A DNA stretch of 64,000 bases from Cladosporium sp. IMV 00045 (Eukaryota; Ascomycota; Dothideomycetes; Cladosporiales; Cladosporiaceae): assembly GCA_001931905.2 (NCBI GenBank), contig MSJI02000867.1, forward strand, positions 124,001 to 188,000. Direction: 5' to 3'. The position numbers and the translations under genes were made by a program. The notes beneath the pieces are model-generated. The model did not search any database. It saw nothing but the letters and a program-made list of their open reading frames with translations, and was not told the origin of the DNA. Of the stretch, positions 31,985-43,300 are shown one piece after another (the first letter of the stretch is position 1; every line of letters starts with the position of its first letter).

Positions 31985-34330
31985 TCAACCCATCGGGGCA
32001 GCGTTTGCGTCGAACGGCGGCATGCAAACATTGCATTCGCCGGCGCACACCATAGCTTTTCTCACAGTATTATCAGCGAGGAGGACATTGTGATCCATGC
32101 ATGATGTGCGCGGTGGGCGGTAGAATGGGGGGAGGTTCGCCGCGCCGATGTGGGGGAGAGGGAGGAAAGCGCCAGCGTTGTCCATTGGGTTGGACCAGTC
32201 GAGGGCCATGAAATGCACGAATGGCAGGCCTTGGAAGTCGTAGAGAGGGTCGTTGTTGGAGAGGCCACAAGCCTGACAGAAGGCCGTGTTGCAGGTGAGG
32301 AACTCTTCGATGCGTTGTGTTCCCGCGTTCCAGCTGCGAAGGAGGAGTCCGCCACGTCTGTAGATGTCCATATTGGCGTGGATGTGCTGAGCGCCAGCGC
32401 TGACGATGTAGCCATTCTGCGACGGCTGGACGTCGCGCGCGTGAAACATCGGGAGAGGCTCAAGATAGGAGGGCGACATGGGGGAGTCGTGGGAGGTAAA
32501 GGAGTGCTCCAGAGGAAACAGAGGCTGCGACAATTGACCTAGCAAAGCCCAAACACGTTCGAAGTCCCCGTTGGCATTAACAAGTAGGCTGTCCACCCCA
32601 ATCATGGCAACATTTGGAAAGGCGCCGTGCAGCAGGCGAACGCGATCATCGTGATCCATGCGCACAATGGCACCACGGACTTGGAGAAGCTGATGAGCCA
32701 GGGCTGCATCGTTGGCTTCTTCGCTACGGCGAGCTTGTTCGAACGCTGGAGGCTGCTCGACTGCGGTGGATCCATTGTTGCTTGGGGGACTTCCCGAAGG
32801 TGCGCCGGATGGAGACGGGGCATTGAACGCACTTCTGCTTTGATTCGGGACTTGGCCAGTTTGCCCGTAAAGAGGATCATTTGGAGCGTGATCATCCTGT
32901 TCCGGTGTTGCCTGGTGACTGGTCTGCTTGCCAGCGGATCTGCTGTCCTGCTGGTTGGTACCACCCTCCAGCGACACAATCGAAGCTGGATCGTCCTCGT
33001 GCACGTCAGGAGAACCGTTCTGCTGAGCAGCGTAAAGGGAGTCGGTTTCGCCATCCGCGTCTTCATCATCATCGATCGCTTCCTCCGCCTGATCCAGCTC
33101 GTCGACGTCGTATTCCTCATTCGACGGGGATGATACATCGTCGTCATCCTCTTCAACCTCTCCGTCTTGCTGGAGCCCTCCATCTAACGGTACTTCAGGG
33201 ACATATCTCTGGCCAGTCAGTGAGTAAGCGTTGAGGAGTTGACGCTGCATGCGAGCACCGCGTGTTTCGTGCTGATGATCAGCATCATTATTCTCCAGCT
33301 CTTCGTCTCCCTCATCGGCGGAGCTCTCATCGTCGTCAGAAGTATCTTGAATGCTAGGTGAAGACTCCGGGTCCTCCTCCGCCGAGTAGATCGACGCGTC
33401 ATGCTGAGTCTCGTCTTCAACATCTCTGGCGTTTGACTTGAGAGCGCTTTGTAGAGAGCGACGGGTGTGCACGCCACTTACAGCATTGACTTGCGCTTGC
33501 AGAGCAGCTTGGTTGGTTCGCAATAGGATGGGAGGATCGACATAGTCGTCCGGGGTCGGACGCCAGCCAAGGGGCCATGGCCTGCCGGTTGCTGGATCAT
33601 TGTGGGTGTGGAGACGAGGTGCTGGTGTGTATGATGCACGCTGGGTGGTGGTGGCAGGCAAGAAAGGCCCATCGTCACCGTCAAAGGCTTCAGAATCATC
33701 GTTGAAGCTGAATAAAGAGGACGATTCGCCAGGGCCAGAGTTGCTCTCATCGGACTCATACTCATCATCCGCGTAAGTACCCGAGGTGTAGCGGCTTGTC
33801 TTTGCACGCTTGTTTTGTGCCTTTCTCTTCGGTGCTTTGGGCACAGCGCGCTTTTGAGTCTTGCTACCGGACGCGCTGTTGCTGTTCACTGGTAGTCCGA
33901 GGGTGAGGAAACCTGTGCCCCAAGTCAGACCGAGGGTGGCACAAGCATCACGGATGGCCTGCACGGCAAACTGGTGTGCTGAGAGATCCTCGGTTGTGAA
34001 TTTGCTTTGATGAATCTCGATGCATCTCTGATACATCTGGCTTCGTCCGCTCGCGTTGCGGTTGTTGAAGTCATCGCGAAGAACGTACGCCTTGAAGTCG
34101 ATACCGCCCCGAGTGCTCTTGTCAAAGATGTGGTTGAAAACAGTCTCAGCATCAGCAGGTGTTCTGTTGAGCTTTGTGGGCGACAGAATGTAAAAGACGA
34201 CACAGCGCTCCTGAAGAGTCCAGGTGTGCTTTTTCTGTCCACTGGCGCGAAAAGCCTCGCGGTCTTCAGCAGTCTGCTTGTGAGTACGCATATCGCCTCT
34301 TGCCAGAGCGGTTCCCGTGCCTTTCGCCAT
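31985..34330 (-). CDS. WT..ER family protein, long member
   Basis: One exon of 781 codons runs from ATG 34330 (MAKGTGTALARGDMRTHKQ) to the stop at 31985. The N-terminal family domain (residues about 30-150) has KKHTWTLQERCVVFYI, DAETVFNHIFDKSTRGGIDF, LRDDFNNRN and ACATLGLTWGTGF. Then comes a basic segment (KAPKRKAQNKRAKTSR), a possible nuclear localisation signal, and about 400 residues of disordered Asp/Glu/Ser/Gln-rich sequence. The C-terminal 200 residues look folded and hold two three-cysteine motifs: CNTAFCQACG (C-x4-C-x2-C) and VCAGECNVC (C-x3-C-x2-C). The layout repeats that of the 44472-46178 protein. It is probably nuclear; its role is unknown. A frame extension upstream of ATG 34330 lacks an ATG. 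Confidence 0.8.
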   Translation of the reverse strand: MAKGTGTALARGDMRTHKQTAEDREAFRASGQKKHTWTLQERCVVFYILSPTKLNRTPADAETVFNHIFDKSTRGGIDFKAYVLRDDFNNRNASGRSQMYQRCIEIHQSKFTTEDLSAHQFAVQAIRDACATLGLTWGTGFLTLGLPVNSNSASGSKTQKRAVPKAPKRKAQNKRAKTSRYTSGTYADDEYESDESNSGPGESSSLFSFNDDSEAFDGDDGPFLPATTTQRASYTPAPRLHTHNDPATGRPWPLGWRPTPDDYVDPPILLRTNQAALQAQVNAVSGVHTRRSLQSALKSNARDVEDETQHDASIYSAEEDPESSPSIQDTSDDDESSADEGDEELENNDADHQHETRGARMQRQLLNAYSLTGQRYVPEVPLDGGLQQDGEVEEDDDDVSSPSNEEYDVDELDQAEEAIDDDEDADGETDSLYAAQQNGSPDVHEDDPASIVSLEGGTNQQDSRSAGKQTSHQATPEQDDHAPNDPLYGQTGQVPNQSRSAFNAPSPSGAPSGSPPSNNGSTAVEQPPAFEQARRSEEANDAALAHQLLQVRGAIVRMDHDDRVRLLHGAFPNVAMIGVDSLLVNANGDFERVWALLGQLSQPLFPLEHSFTSHDSPMSPSYLEPLPMFHARDVQPSQNGYIVSAGAQHIHANMDIYRRGGLLLRSWNAGTQRIEEFLTCNTAFCQACGLSNNDPLYDFQGLPFVHFMALDWSNPMDNAGAFLPLPHIGAANLPPFYRPPRTSCMDHNVLLADNTVRKAMVCAGECNVCMPPFDANAAPMG

Positions 34331-35148
34331 GTGTTGCTGTTGCTTTGGGGACGGGCTTGTCCAGGGAGTAAGGCTGGGAAGAGATGAACGCGTTTGGTAA
34401 ACGATCGGAGGTCGGATGAGCAACGTAGGAAGGGCGACAAGGGTAAGGAGCAGATGAGGAAGGGTGGCGAGGGTAGACAGGTTATAGAGAAGAGGTTGTG
34501 TGGGATGGGTTGCTTGGTAGTAGAACAGTTGAAAGCGGCACCAAGAAGCTTTTCACAAACGCGTCGGCCTGGTTTTGAGTCAACTCGCGTGACGTCGGTT
34601 CTACGAGTCACTTGGAAGGCAGTGAAGTCAATGCCTTTACCTTGAATGTTGGAATGGCTTTGTTGGGGAACAAAAAAAGTGAAGTCAACTCACATTGGGT
34701 CAAAGAGACGAGGGGGCTTTCCATAATCAGTAACTTACTGATTCATTGGTTTGCGTTAAGCGTTCCTCGCAAATGATTATACATCATGTCACGTGGGGAT
34801 CCGATAGAAGCTGAAGAAAGCCATTCTTGAGATCAAGTGGATAGTGATTAATTGAGGTATGATTGAAGTCTGATCAACTCTTAGAGCTGTCAATCATGTG
34901 ATTGTAGGAAACGAACTTTCCAGTGGCGCGATAGGTCTTGGCATTGCTGTGGGTCGATTTAAATTACTCCGCGCGCGCAACAATTCACTTCCACCCAGCC
35001 ACCACGAAGAACACTCAGCCCGACGTACTACCATCACCCACCAAAGAACTCATACATATCACGCGGCCGAGATCTTCACACAAGCGCAACAGCAACAACA
35101 ACAGCAACAACAACACCACCACCAGCACCTCCACCACCACCCTCAGCC
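34331..35148. other. Divergent promoter region
   Basis: This separates the long WT..ER gene (minus) from the coiled-coil gene (plus). A TTTAAATT element at 34958-34965 lies about 190 bases before ATG 35149 and may act as its TATA-like element, with a C/A-rich leader after it. Confidence 0.4.
35086..35140 (+). repeat. CAA/CCA-rich tract in a 5' leader
   Basis: Runs of CAACAG, CAACAA and CCACCA directly before ATG 35149. Such unstructured CA-rich leaders are usual before fungal start codons. Confidence 0.6.
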
Positions 35149-35529
35149 ATGTCTGAGGTCACTGCGAAGGACGTGGAGGAGAGGTGGGCATACCTCGACG
35201 AATGGGCAGACGGGCTCCAGGAGAGAGCCACCAACCTAAGGCTGGAGATGGCGGAGAGGGAGGCGAGGGTGGCGGAGAGGGAGGAGGAGGCGAGGAAGGT
35301 GGAGTCGTGTGCGTGTGCGCGCCTGGCTGCGCACGTAGCCGTCGAGCGCAGGACGGACTGGGTTGAGGGGAGGGAGAGGATGTTGGAGGAGAGGGAGAGG
35401 GCGGTGGAGGAGAGGGAGATGAAGCTGGCGGAGAGGGAGGCAGCACTGGCTGCGAAAGAGGCTGAGGAGAAGAAGAAGGCGAAGGGGAAGCTCATCGGCA
35501 GCTTCAAGGGCTTGACCGACGGGTTGTGA
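35149..35529 (+). CDS. Small coiled-coil protein
   Basis: One exon of 126 codons from ATG 35149 (GCCATGTCTGAG context). After MSEVTAKDVEERWAYLDEWA nearly the whole length is a charged coiled coil with repeated AERE units (RLEMAEREARVAEREEEARK, ERERAVEEREMKLAEREAAL). A basic patch (EEKKKAKGKLIGSFKG) comes near the end. A Cys-Ala-Cys pair sits at the centre. There is no targeting signal. It has clear promoter and leader features upstream. Function unknown; a scaffold or dimerisation role is inference from the coil alone. Confidence 0.7.
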   Translation: MSEVTAKDVEERWAYLDEWADGLQERATNLRLEMAEREARVAEREEEARKVESCACARLAAHVAVERRTDWVEGRERMLEERERAVEEREMKLAEREAALAAKEAEEKKKAKGKLIGSFKGLTDGL

Positions 35530-36028
35530 TCGGTGGTGAAGAGAGGGGTGCAAATACATGACCCCATATGCATTCAGACTGGGGAGGGGAGCGAGAGCAT
35601 ATCGCCCTGTTGATCCAGCACGAAATCAAATTAGTGCTCATGAGAGCACTTCCAGCGCCCATTTGGCTCACCAGAATGCACTGCAGCCCGTGTTAGTCTC
35701 TCATAACGTCTCAATGGTGTATATGGACTTCACAACATACCATATCATCTCCCACGGTGGGTTATCCCCGCGCCTTGGGTTCAAGATACGTGAGATATTC
35801 GCGTGCTCAATGCTTCCTCTCAATAGTCTACCATGCTTTCAAGCCTCCTGCAATCTGCTGTACCCCTAGTTCTCACTCAATGTTGCGGAGAGCACCCAAA
35901 ACTTGTTAGGAACGATGCTCGTCAAACCACTCGACATATTCATCTATCAAATAATTGCAAGCGTTGGGAGGCGAATATAGTAGCAGGAGGTAGTATTGAA
36001 GCTATACCCTCATGTCATCGCTAATCGC
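35530..36028. other. Spacer between convergent genes
   Basis: No coding frame beyond chance. It includes the 3' flanks of the coiled-coil gene and of the small minus-strand candidate. Confidence 0.3.
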
Positions 36029-36296
36029 TCATTCTTTGAGATCCGAAGTCTCTGCCTTCTGCTGCTCCGTGGAGGAAGGCTTCTTGGGCACGTTGAGGCG
36101 CACTGCAGCGGCGCGGCCGGCTTCAATGGCCATGTAGGGGCATTGGGTTGGAGACTTTTTCCACGCTATTACAAAAGAGTCCGATACTGGGTGGGAATCT
36201 TGATGGTGAGAGAAGACACTGACCTTCAGCCCTCTTGTGGATGACTTCCATGTGCCTGTCCAGCAGCTTGAGCGTCGACAGATCGATGCTCGGCAT
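36029..36296 (-). CDS. Possible very small two-exon gene
   Basis: ATG 36296 opens MPSIDLSTLKLLDRHMEVIH to a GTCAGT donor (36223). An acceptor at CTGCAG (36103) keeps the frame and gives VRLNVPKKPSSTEQQKAE, ending at TGA 36031-36029, 48 residues in all. An alternative acceptor at 36121 gives 54 residues. It is basic, helical at the start and has no signal peptide. The support is splice grammar and protein-like composition only. Confidence 0.35.
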
Positions 36297-37235
36297 CTTT
36301 GATGTAACTGTAGTTGTAGGTGATCGTCTGGAGTGTGTCTTGTTCTTGGGTGTAATCAAGTTGTTGGTCTGGAGCGATAATGCAAGTTGCTTGACGTTGA
36401 AAACGAAGAAGTCCAAGTCTTCGAAAGAGAAGCGGTGGCAAATAAGCGATCACGCAATCCATAGAATTCACGTGATCTGAGGGGTAGTACATTCACCCTC
36501 AATAGCCGAGAGCGCAGTAAGCAGTGAGCTGCGCAATCGGCGCAATAATGGGTTCGAATCAAAAGCACGTCCCGCAAGAGAAGGCAACTACTGGACGCCT
36601 TGTTTTGAAATCACTGCGAAGAAAAGCCTGGATGCTTCACGATACGGCGAAACATTGAATCAGTACGGGCACGACACAGAAACTGGGTGTATGGCATTTC
36701 TTTGGGCAGCGAATGGGCAAATGGTTATCAAGGTGAGGCAATCGATACAGCTACGCAATTGCGCAGTTTGAGCAAGTAGCTAATCACCAAGAACCTGTTC
36801 GTTTGTATCTTGCTGTCACAGCTACCTGTGCTCAAGGTGAAGCAACAGGCAGCTCTATTATCTATCTGTTCTTTGTTCAAAACCTTTTGCCCATAGACAC
36901 CTCGTTGTTGAGCCCCATCGACTTGAAGGGCGGCGTTCCGCGCTTCCAGCTTGTTCAACTTGCTGTGGTGACAAGGCCCCTCAGAATCCTCCTGATTGCT
37001 TCTTTGTTCTTGTGGACAAAGCAAAAGAGGACAAAGCCAGAGCGACCTCGTTGAAGTCCTCCGAAGACAATGAATGGAACGCGGCTGCTCGGACGTTGGG
37101 CGAGGACGCGGACGTGCAAAGCCATCAGGTCTTCGAGGGGAAGCTGCAGCATTGAAACGATGTCCTAAGATGCATCTCATCATTAGCTTTGGCTCCATTG
37201 TAACACGACGAGAGAGTATGCTTTTTTGCGGGGTG

Positions 37236-37254
37236 TCAGAGTATCTGTTCGAAG
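37236..37254 (+). repeat. 19-mer copy A
   Basis: TCAGAGTATCTGTTCGAAG, the most diverged of three dispersed copies. Confidence 0.6.
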
Positions 37255-37631
37255 AGGTCCACATTGTGCCTAACAAGTATGGCCGGCTGACGACGGCGAG
37301 CCGCGTCGACCAGGACAGGGACTTGAGAGGCGCTTGAGTGATAATTGTGTGTATGGGTTTATCATCTTTCCGCAGCGGTGGTGTGCTGTCGTAGGGTACA
37401 CTTACATTGTGTTGTTGACATGTCCCTGGTGGTCGGGCAAAAGAATGGTGCTCGGTGCCTGTGACTGACATACGCGTCCAGGGTGCTGGTCTCCACGTTG
37501 AATGGCAGTTGAGTCGAAGACAAATTGGCCTTGAACGCGTGAATCGATAATGTCTCCTAAACCGTACAGAAAGGGGTCAGCGCGGTGCGATTGAGAACCA
37601 CAAGTAAAGGATAGCACCATCAGTTGCAGAA

Positions 37632-37650
37632 TCAGAGTATCTGTTCAAGA
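37632..37650 (+). repeat. 19-mer copy B
   Basis: TCAGAGTATCTGTTCAAGA; similarity to copy C extends upstream (TTGCAGAA against TTGCTGTA). Confidence 0.6.
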
Positions 37651-37910
37651 TTCTCATCGGAGGCAAGGGGGACGACCGGTTAATTCTTTGTGGCAGGCTT
37701 GGAAAGCAAACCAGGTCGATCCCACACTGCTCCCATTGAGCGGTTGCCAAATTGTTTTCATCAGTGCAAGGGGAATAAACTGGAAAAGATCTCAACATCG
37801 TTGGCCAGTCAGCCGGACCTCAAAGATTTGGTGGTCTTGGACGCTCCTGAAATTTGTCAGCAGCCTTCATTGTCACGTCAAGCTGATTGAGAAAGCGAAA
37901 ATTTGCTGTA

Positions 37911-37929
37911 TCAGAGTATCTGTTCAAGA
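37911..37929 (+). repeat. 19-mer copy C
   Basis: TCAGAGTATCTGTTCAAGA, identical to copy B over 19 bases and 279 bases from it. Confidence 0.6.
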
Positions 37930-38076
37930 GTACAGGGCTAGCGAAGGATATCACCGGCTGGCTACCAAGGAAAGACCTGGTGCCAACCAAGCAATGAGGC
38001 ACATCGCTTGCTTCGCGCGGTTGTCATGTTGTTTTCCTCATAGTAGGTGTTAGGGGAGACACGTTCACTTACAACC

Positions 38077-38823
38077 TCAGGGTTCACCCGGACACAGAAG
38101 GCGAGGGAGCGAAGCGGGGCAAATGCGCAGGCTGGCTGACCGCTTGGCAGACATGGCGCGGGCCAGTCCCATGCGACGTGCGATGATGTGGAGTTGCAGT
38201 ACGAGGATATGTTGGTCGTGAGTAGCTTGCGGCATCTGATAGAGGAGTGGCGGAAGGATCATTGCTGAATGACAGAGGGCGGCATGCGAGAGTCCGGCTG
38301 TGCTTGCTGCAGCGCGTTCGAGATCTGTGCTGCGCGATGACTTCCCATGTTGGTTAGTGTGAGAACGTGAACCGATCGGCTGCTGCTGAGTGTTGCCGTC
38401 CACGGAGATGCTGCCTCGCGGGATGCTTATGGAAGTGCGAAAACGTACCTTGGGTTTTGGCGCGAGATGTTCGCTGTCTCCTAGATTTGTGAGCGCTTGA
38501 TGGTGGCAACGGGCACCAAGTGACTCGTGCTGTGAATACGGATCGTGGGACTCACCTTGAGGCACGTTGATTGATCGTTGCTTATTGAGTGTTGATCGAG
38601 GAGATGCATGAGTGTTGAGCAAGCGGTCTTGCGTGGGAGGAGGGCCGTGAACAGTGATCACGGCAGGAGGGTGTCGAGGTGTTCGATCGTTCGAAGATGC
38701 GCGACGGATACGCGCTGCTTCAATAGTGATGGCATGGTGCTCGCACGGTGGTTCAACACGGAAAAGATCGTAGCGAGGCTGATGCAGTTGGTTTGGTGAA
38801 GGGTTGAGTGCAAGCCAGCTCAT
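38077..38823 (-). CDS. Hypothetical protein, intron structure uncertain
   Basis: From ATG 38823 (MSWLALNPSPNQLHQPRYD) a frame stays open 248 codons. An early Arg/Pro/His-rich part is followed by AAASTAGLSHAALCHSA and a helical, amphipathic end (HDQHILVLQLHIIARRMGLA). A good donor (GTGAGTCCC after INVPQ) and an acceptor (AATCTAG) suggest that part of the middle is an intron, and the true 3' end may lie beyond the stop through another splice. No family is recognised. Confidence 0.35.
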   Translation of the reverse strand: MSWLALNPSPNQLHQPRYDLFRVEPPCEHHAITIEAARIRRASSNDRTPRHPPAVITVHGPPPTQDRLLNTHASPRSTLNKQRSINVPQGESHDPYSQHESLGARCHHQALTNLGDSEHLAPKPKVRFRTSISIPRGSISVDGNTQQQPIGSRSHTNQHGKSSRSTDLERAAASTAGLSHAALCHSAMILPPLLYQMPQATHDQHILVLQLHIIARRMGLARAMSAKRSASLRICPASLPRLLCPGEP

Positions 38824-39714
38824 GAAGCTGAGCAGCGTAAACAAAAGAACAACTGCCTAGTTGACTGCCAAGCAGGAGTCGGGCGGAGCCTGGGTCCCTC
38901 AGGCCACCAGAACCCTACGCAATTAACTCACGAGCCGCAATGATATATCACACGTAAGTCGCTTATATGCATTTAGTCCAGTGGTTGCAGCTTCAATCAC
39001 AAACCACGTCGATAATACGACGCATGTATCCCTGTTCACTGAAAGCTCGCGGTGTATGCGCCCTTCGTACTCAGTCGTCTATTGCACCCTCGAAGAGGAC
39101 GCCGCAAGTGAGCATGACTAGGTCTTTGTTGGGCTGTCAATCGCGCGAGCGAAAAGTAAATCGTCAGTAGCATCGTGTGGGTCATTTCTTTGACGATAAA
39201 ATAGGCCGACAGGTCAGCATGGTCTTCAGCATGTATCAAAGCCAGAGCAATTACATGAATCGGAGGTGTTGTCACAGCAGTCTCATGCGCGTTTGTCTGC
39301 CGAGTGGATATCCTGTCGACTTCGTTCGGATAGTCAGCAGGGCAACAGTGCTCATCGCGCAATGTATGCTTACAGCTGCAGTCTCACTCAACGCGTCCTA
39401 ACAGTAATGATCTTTACAGCAGGCACAATCACGGTCAAATACAACAGCAGCATCGAGTAGTGTAGTTAAGCGCATTCTTCTCCACTCCCTTCGACAAGCG
39501 AAAGAACTGATGAAAAAAGTATTAGCATCAGCAAAGGGGATCGTACCCTCTGGCGATGACGGTCGCATGCAGAGCCGGGTTGGGTAGTACATGGACGAGC
39601 ATCCGACTGCTCAAAACAACCGCAACAGGTGCAGTTTCCAATCCAGATCCAGATCCAGTGATTGGCGAGATGCAGGAGCAGAGTGTAACAGCAGAGTAGC
39701 AGAGAGCAGCATAG
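38824..39714. other. Spacer, nothing convincing
   Basis: Short antiphase frames only; no RNA gene or repeat stood out. Confidence 0.3.
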
Positions 39715-40326
39715 TTAGTGACTGAACAGGGGACGAGGGGGCTCACCGTGCCGATGCCATGCTGGCGACTGGAGAGGCAAAAGTTGGATTGAGGGGAAGA
39801 TTGGAAGAGCGTTTATACACGCGCGGAGCCTGTGGGCTTGGCAGTACGGATTCAACGGGCCGCAGATACTACTATGGGTCGTCCAGGTTTCGAAGACGCA
39901 GATTGCATGTGATGCTCCGCGTGGGGATTGTTGCGACATATACGCGATCACGTCGAGCGAGATACGAGCCTTTTTCGTTCCCAGATTCGACCTTCGGACC
40001 ATCTTTGATATCTCGCGACCGTTGCCATCTGCTTGAACATACGAACACGCTATTGCGTAAGTCCTGCGACCCGCGCGCACCTTTGTCGCAATCTCAGCCT
40101 GGACTTGAGCCATGCTGGAAAACCATTGTTCCGAGACGCCCAATCCAGCCAAGTCAACAAAAACGCATGCAACATGCTGCTGATGCGTTTCACTTTTCTT
40201 TGGAGCAATCTTACCATGCTGCATGTCACTCCGAGGCCAGCAGTTCGAAGTGGACAGACTCACCAGCCTCGCAAAAGACACCAGAGGATTCGGGCGGCAT
40301 GCGACAGTGTCATTCCGATCTATCAT
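39715..40326 (-). CDS. Doubtful 203-codon frame
   Basis: ATG 40326 (MIDRNDTVACRPNPLVSFAR) opens 203 codons. The centre (VACVFVDLAGLGVSEQWFSS, MAQVQAEIATKVRAGRRTYA) looks protein-like, but the antisense frame 39759-40337 is open for 192 codons as well. I cannot tell which strand, if either, is translated. No splice sites or homologues support it. Confidence 0.25.
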   Translation of the reverse strand: MIDRNDTVACRPNPLVSFARLVSLSTSNCWPRSDMQHGKIAPKKSETHQQHVACVFVDLAGLGVSEQWFSSMAQVQAEIATKVRAGRRTYAIACSYVQADGNGREISKMVRRSNLGTKKARISLDVIAYMSQQSPRGASHAICVFETWTTHSSICGPLNPYCQAHRLRACINALPIFPSIQLLPLQSPAWHRHGEPPRPLFSH

Positions 40327-43300
40327 TCGGATACTGAGTGATCATTTTCTGCGTCCCTCCTTCACGAACATGGTCTGGGCCACTCGCGCGTTATTGTTGG
40401 CAAGGCTTTACATTTCATTGGCCTAATGCATCAACCATACCATCACGGCCAGGCATGCCCACATTTGCAGGAGCGAGAGTCATTGCCTGGTTCACAAAGC
40501 CGATCTCCTGGCCTTCCAGTGCAGCAGTAAGCCGCGGAACATGTGCTGCACTTCTCCAACTCCTGCTGGTTTTGGGGAGTTTCCGCAAGATGCTCTCTGA
40601 CTGACCTTGCGCCCCGGTCTCTGCCATGGATAAGCATCAACGGCTTGGATTCAGTGGTGGATACTGCGCAGACCACATTGGCAATGCACGCGCCGGCAAA
40701 GTCCTCGAATCGACCGAACGAGGGCGACAATCGCCCTACTTTTCGAGCAACAGAAGCATTCCGCCGGAATATCTTTTCCGTGCGTCTCGTGTCGTCTGCA
40801 CCATATACTGTAGCACATATTCAACTTTTCCATTGACATGGCGAAATGACATGACATTCCAGCCAAGAGCCTGCCCGGGCCCAAGTCCGCTGGCGAGCAT
40901 GCTCGAAGTTCGACGTTGGATTTAGGTTCGGACAAGACTCAGCCAACGTGTAGGGCTGACAGAGCTTATTGGGACTTCACCATCGCCTCCACAAATTCCT
41001 CGAAGGCATGTCGTCGAAATAGAGTATGCTTGTCTCTCCACTTGGTGTGTCAGCAGCCTTCCGCCCGCTGTCTCACCTTATCTGCACATCAACCCCAACT
41101 CCCCTGCTTCAGGACGCACAGCACGAATTCTTTCCGGCGTGCTTACCGCTTTTCACAGCCTCAGTGTTCAGCAATATAATGCGACATGAAATTTTCCACC
41201 GGACAATGATACTCCGCACAGCGTTGCTCTACGCTGCAGCCGGTCACCTGCCTTCAGTGCAATCCGAGCTTGGAAGCATCCCCGGCTTCTGGCAGCCTCC
41301 TCATTGACGCTCACCGTGTGCAGTCGAAGACAGAGAAGGACGACGAGACCGAAGTACAACTTTGTTCAAACGGCAACCTGATGTCCTCTCCCTACGAAAT
41401 GAAGCGACTGCGAGAACTCTCTGCTAGGCGCTGATGGGACCAAAACATCTCAGAGGGTCTCAAGGTCGGAGAAGTCGCACTTGGAATTTGATGGAAAGAT
41501 CGTGAAAAAATCCTATGAACATGAATTGAGTAGCCACATGTTGAAGAACGTGGTGCACTCTTCGACAAGTCTTCTTTGGCTCTTCTGATTTTCCTTGTTC
41601 TTCTTTCCAAGCTTCATTACAACATGTGTCGCACGATTAGCTTTCGCCATGAAACATCCTGTTGCTCTCAATTTCCGCCGCCCAGTTGCGTGATTCATAT
41701 CTGTAGAGCTCCCAAGCTGTAGCACTGGCTGGATCATCATGCCCACTGCATGCCACATCGATTGCGCTCGAAACAGACTTCACTCTGGCATCGCTCTTCC
41801 CCCTCCGTTCTTGTTGTTCTCAGGGTGCACATTGCCGCTCTCATGGTTGGCCAAAATCCCAGCACTTTCCTCCCGTCCGGCAGTGTTCAAAGAGGTAGGA
41901 CCACTATACTATTGGGAGCGAAGTTTCTGCTACGGACTGCCAACCAGCTCCTCGCGCCCATTCTTGTTGACTCTTTGCTCTATTGACAATGCGAGCGGTC
42001 GTGTCTTGAATCGATCAGACTCATCGGCGGCGCTGGAAATCAAGCGAATCATTTCCAAATCCGATCGTTCCTAGCTGTGAGAGCTTCACATACTACGAAC
42101 ATGTTTGCTCTGCTTTCCTACTTGATGTGGACTCTATGCCCTTGATGCTGTGCTTGACGCTCTTCTCCACATTATCCAATGTCCTTCGTCGTGAGCAGTC
42201 TGGCTCGTAGCCCTGTGAAAAGGAGGCATGTCGTGAAATTTCTTGCAGTCATGCGAGTGATTCTGGTGGCCAATGCTATCAAACGAGGAACAGGCTCATT
42301 GGACGACTTTGTTTGGTAAAATAGATTGACAGTAGGACGAATTGGTGTCAAATCGTCTTTCTCTTCTTGAGCTTGACTACTTAACTTCATTCAGGAACGG
42401 GCACCGAGGGCCATCTCTTGAGAGCATTCGTGTACCAACAATGGCTGCAGCTCCCAACATCTCGCCATCGCTCCTTTAAAAGCCACCAGCGGGAACCGGC
42501 TGCCTTACTGTAAATTGCTGCCTTGTTGGCCCGGGAAACACACCTGACGCGCCATTCTCTTTTCGGACGCTTGGCAAGCCCAGCTCCCTCATAAAGAATT
42601 TCACAGCTCCTCAACTTTGGCGCTTTCTCTCTTTCCTTTCCTCACGCACTTGGGCGGCGCGGTGTCAACGAGGGCTTTGCCCAACTTGCCTGCAGTCATC
42701 CAGTGAGTTCGCCTGTTGGGTTCCCCTCCCCTCCCCCAAGGCCCAGCAGCCGCGTGGGTGCCAGGCGCCCGCACAATTTTTAATCTTTGGGTCTTTTGAC
42801 CGCGGGTCGGAGACTTCACCACTCTGGCTCCTTCAACCCTGATGAGCGTTCACGAGCCATCAGCTACTTTTTGGACACCAAGGGGTTAGAGCTTCGGCAC
42901 TGGCCCCGATACATTTACTTTTTCATCATTGCTCGTGCCTTACGCATGGACCTGGAGAAGAAGGCCTATTGTTATTGATGCTCTTTTCTGCGAAGTCGAG
43001 TGGCGCTTGCTCATTGAACTGGCTGCTAGGCCAGCCTTTGCGATCTTCTTTGCTTCGTGAACATGTCTAATGCTGTCCATTGCCTCTCTGTATATTTCAT
43101 CAATGGCACTCACGGCACCGCTGCCGTTGCATTAGTTGTTCGAAGCGCATTTGCTTCGACGCGGCCAAAGCTAGCAAATCGCGCAAGGCGCTGCCTTGTA
43201 CTATGATGTGCGGCAGGCGACGAGGTTCTCAGAATCAAAGATGGTAGAGCCTACAGAATGCGAGGCACCAATAGCCATGTCAATTGCATACGCACATACG

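Larger units (their letters stand above)
36297..38076. other. Spacer with a thrice-repeated 19-mer
   Basis: A minus-strand frame of 247 codons (36728-37471) is the longest here; its composition is mixed and no domain is visible, so I leave it uncalled. The region carries three copies of TCAGAGTATCTGTTCRAGA, listed separately. Confidence 0.3.

Noticed and set aside
36480..36580. tRNA candidate (GGGTTCGAATC B box, TAGCCGAGAGCG A-box-like)
   Set aside because: T stem and acceptor stem do not pair and no terminator follows; the boxes alone are weak.
36728..37471. 247-codon minus-strand frame
   Set aside because: Long but with erratic composition, no domain, no splice signals; kept only as a note.
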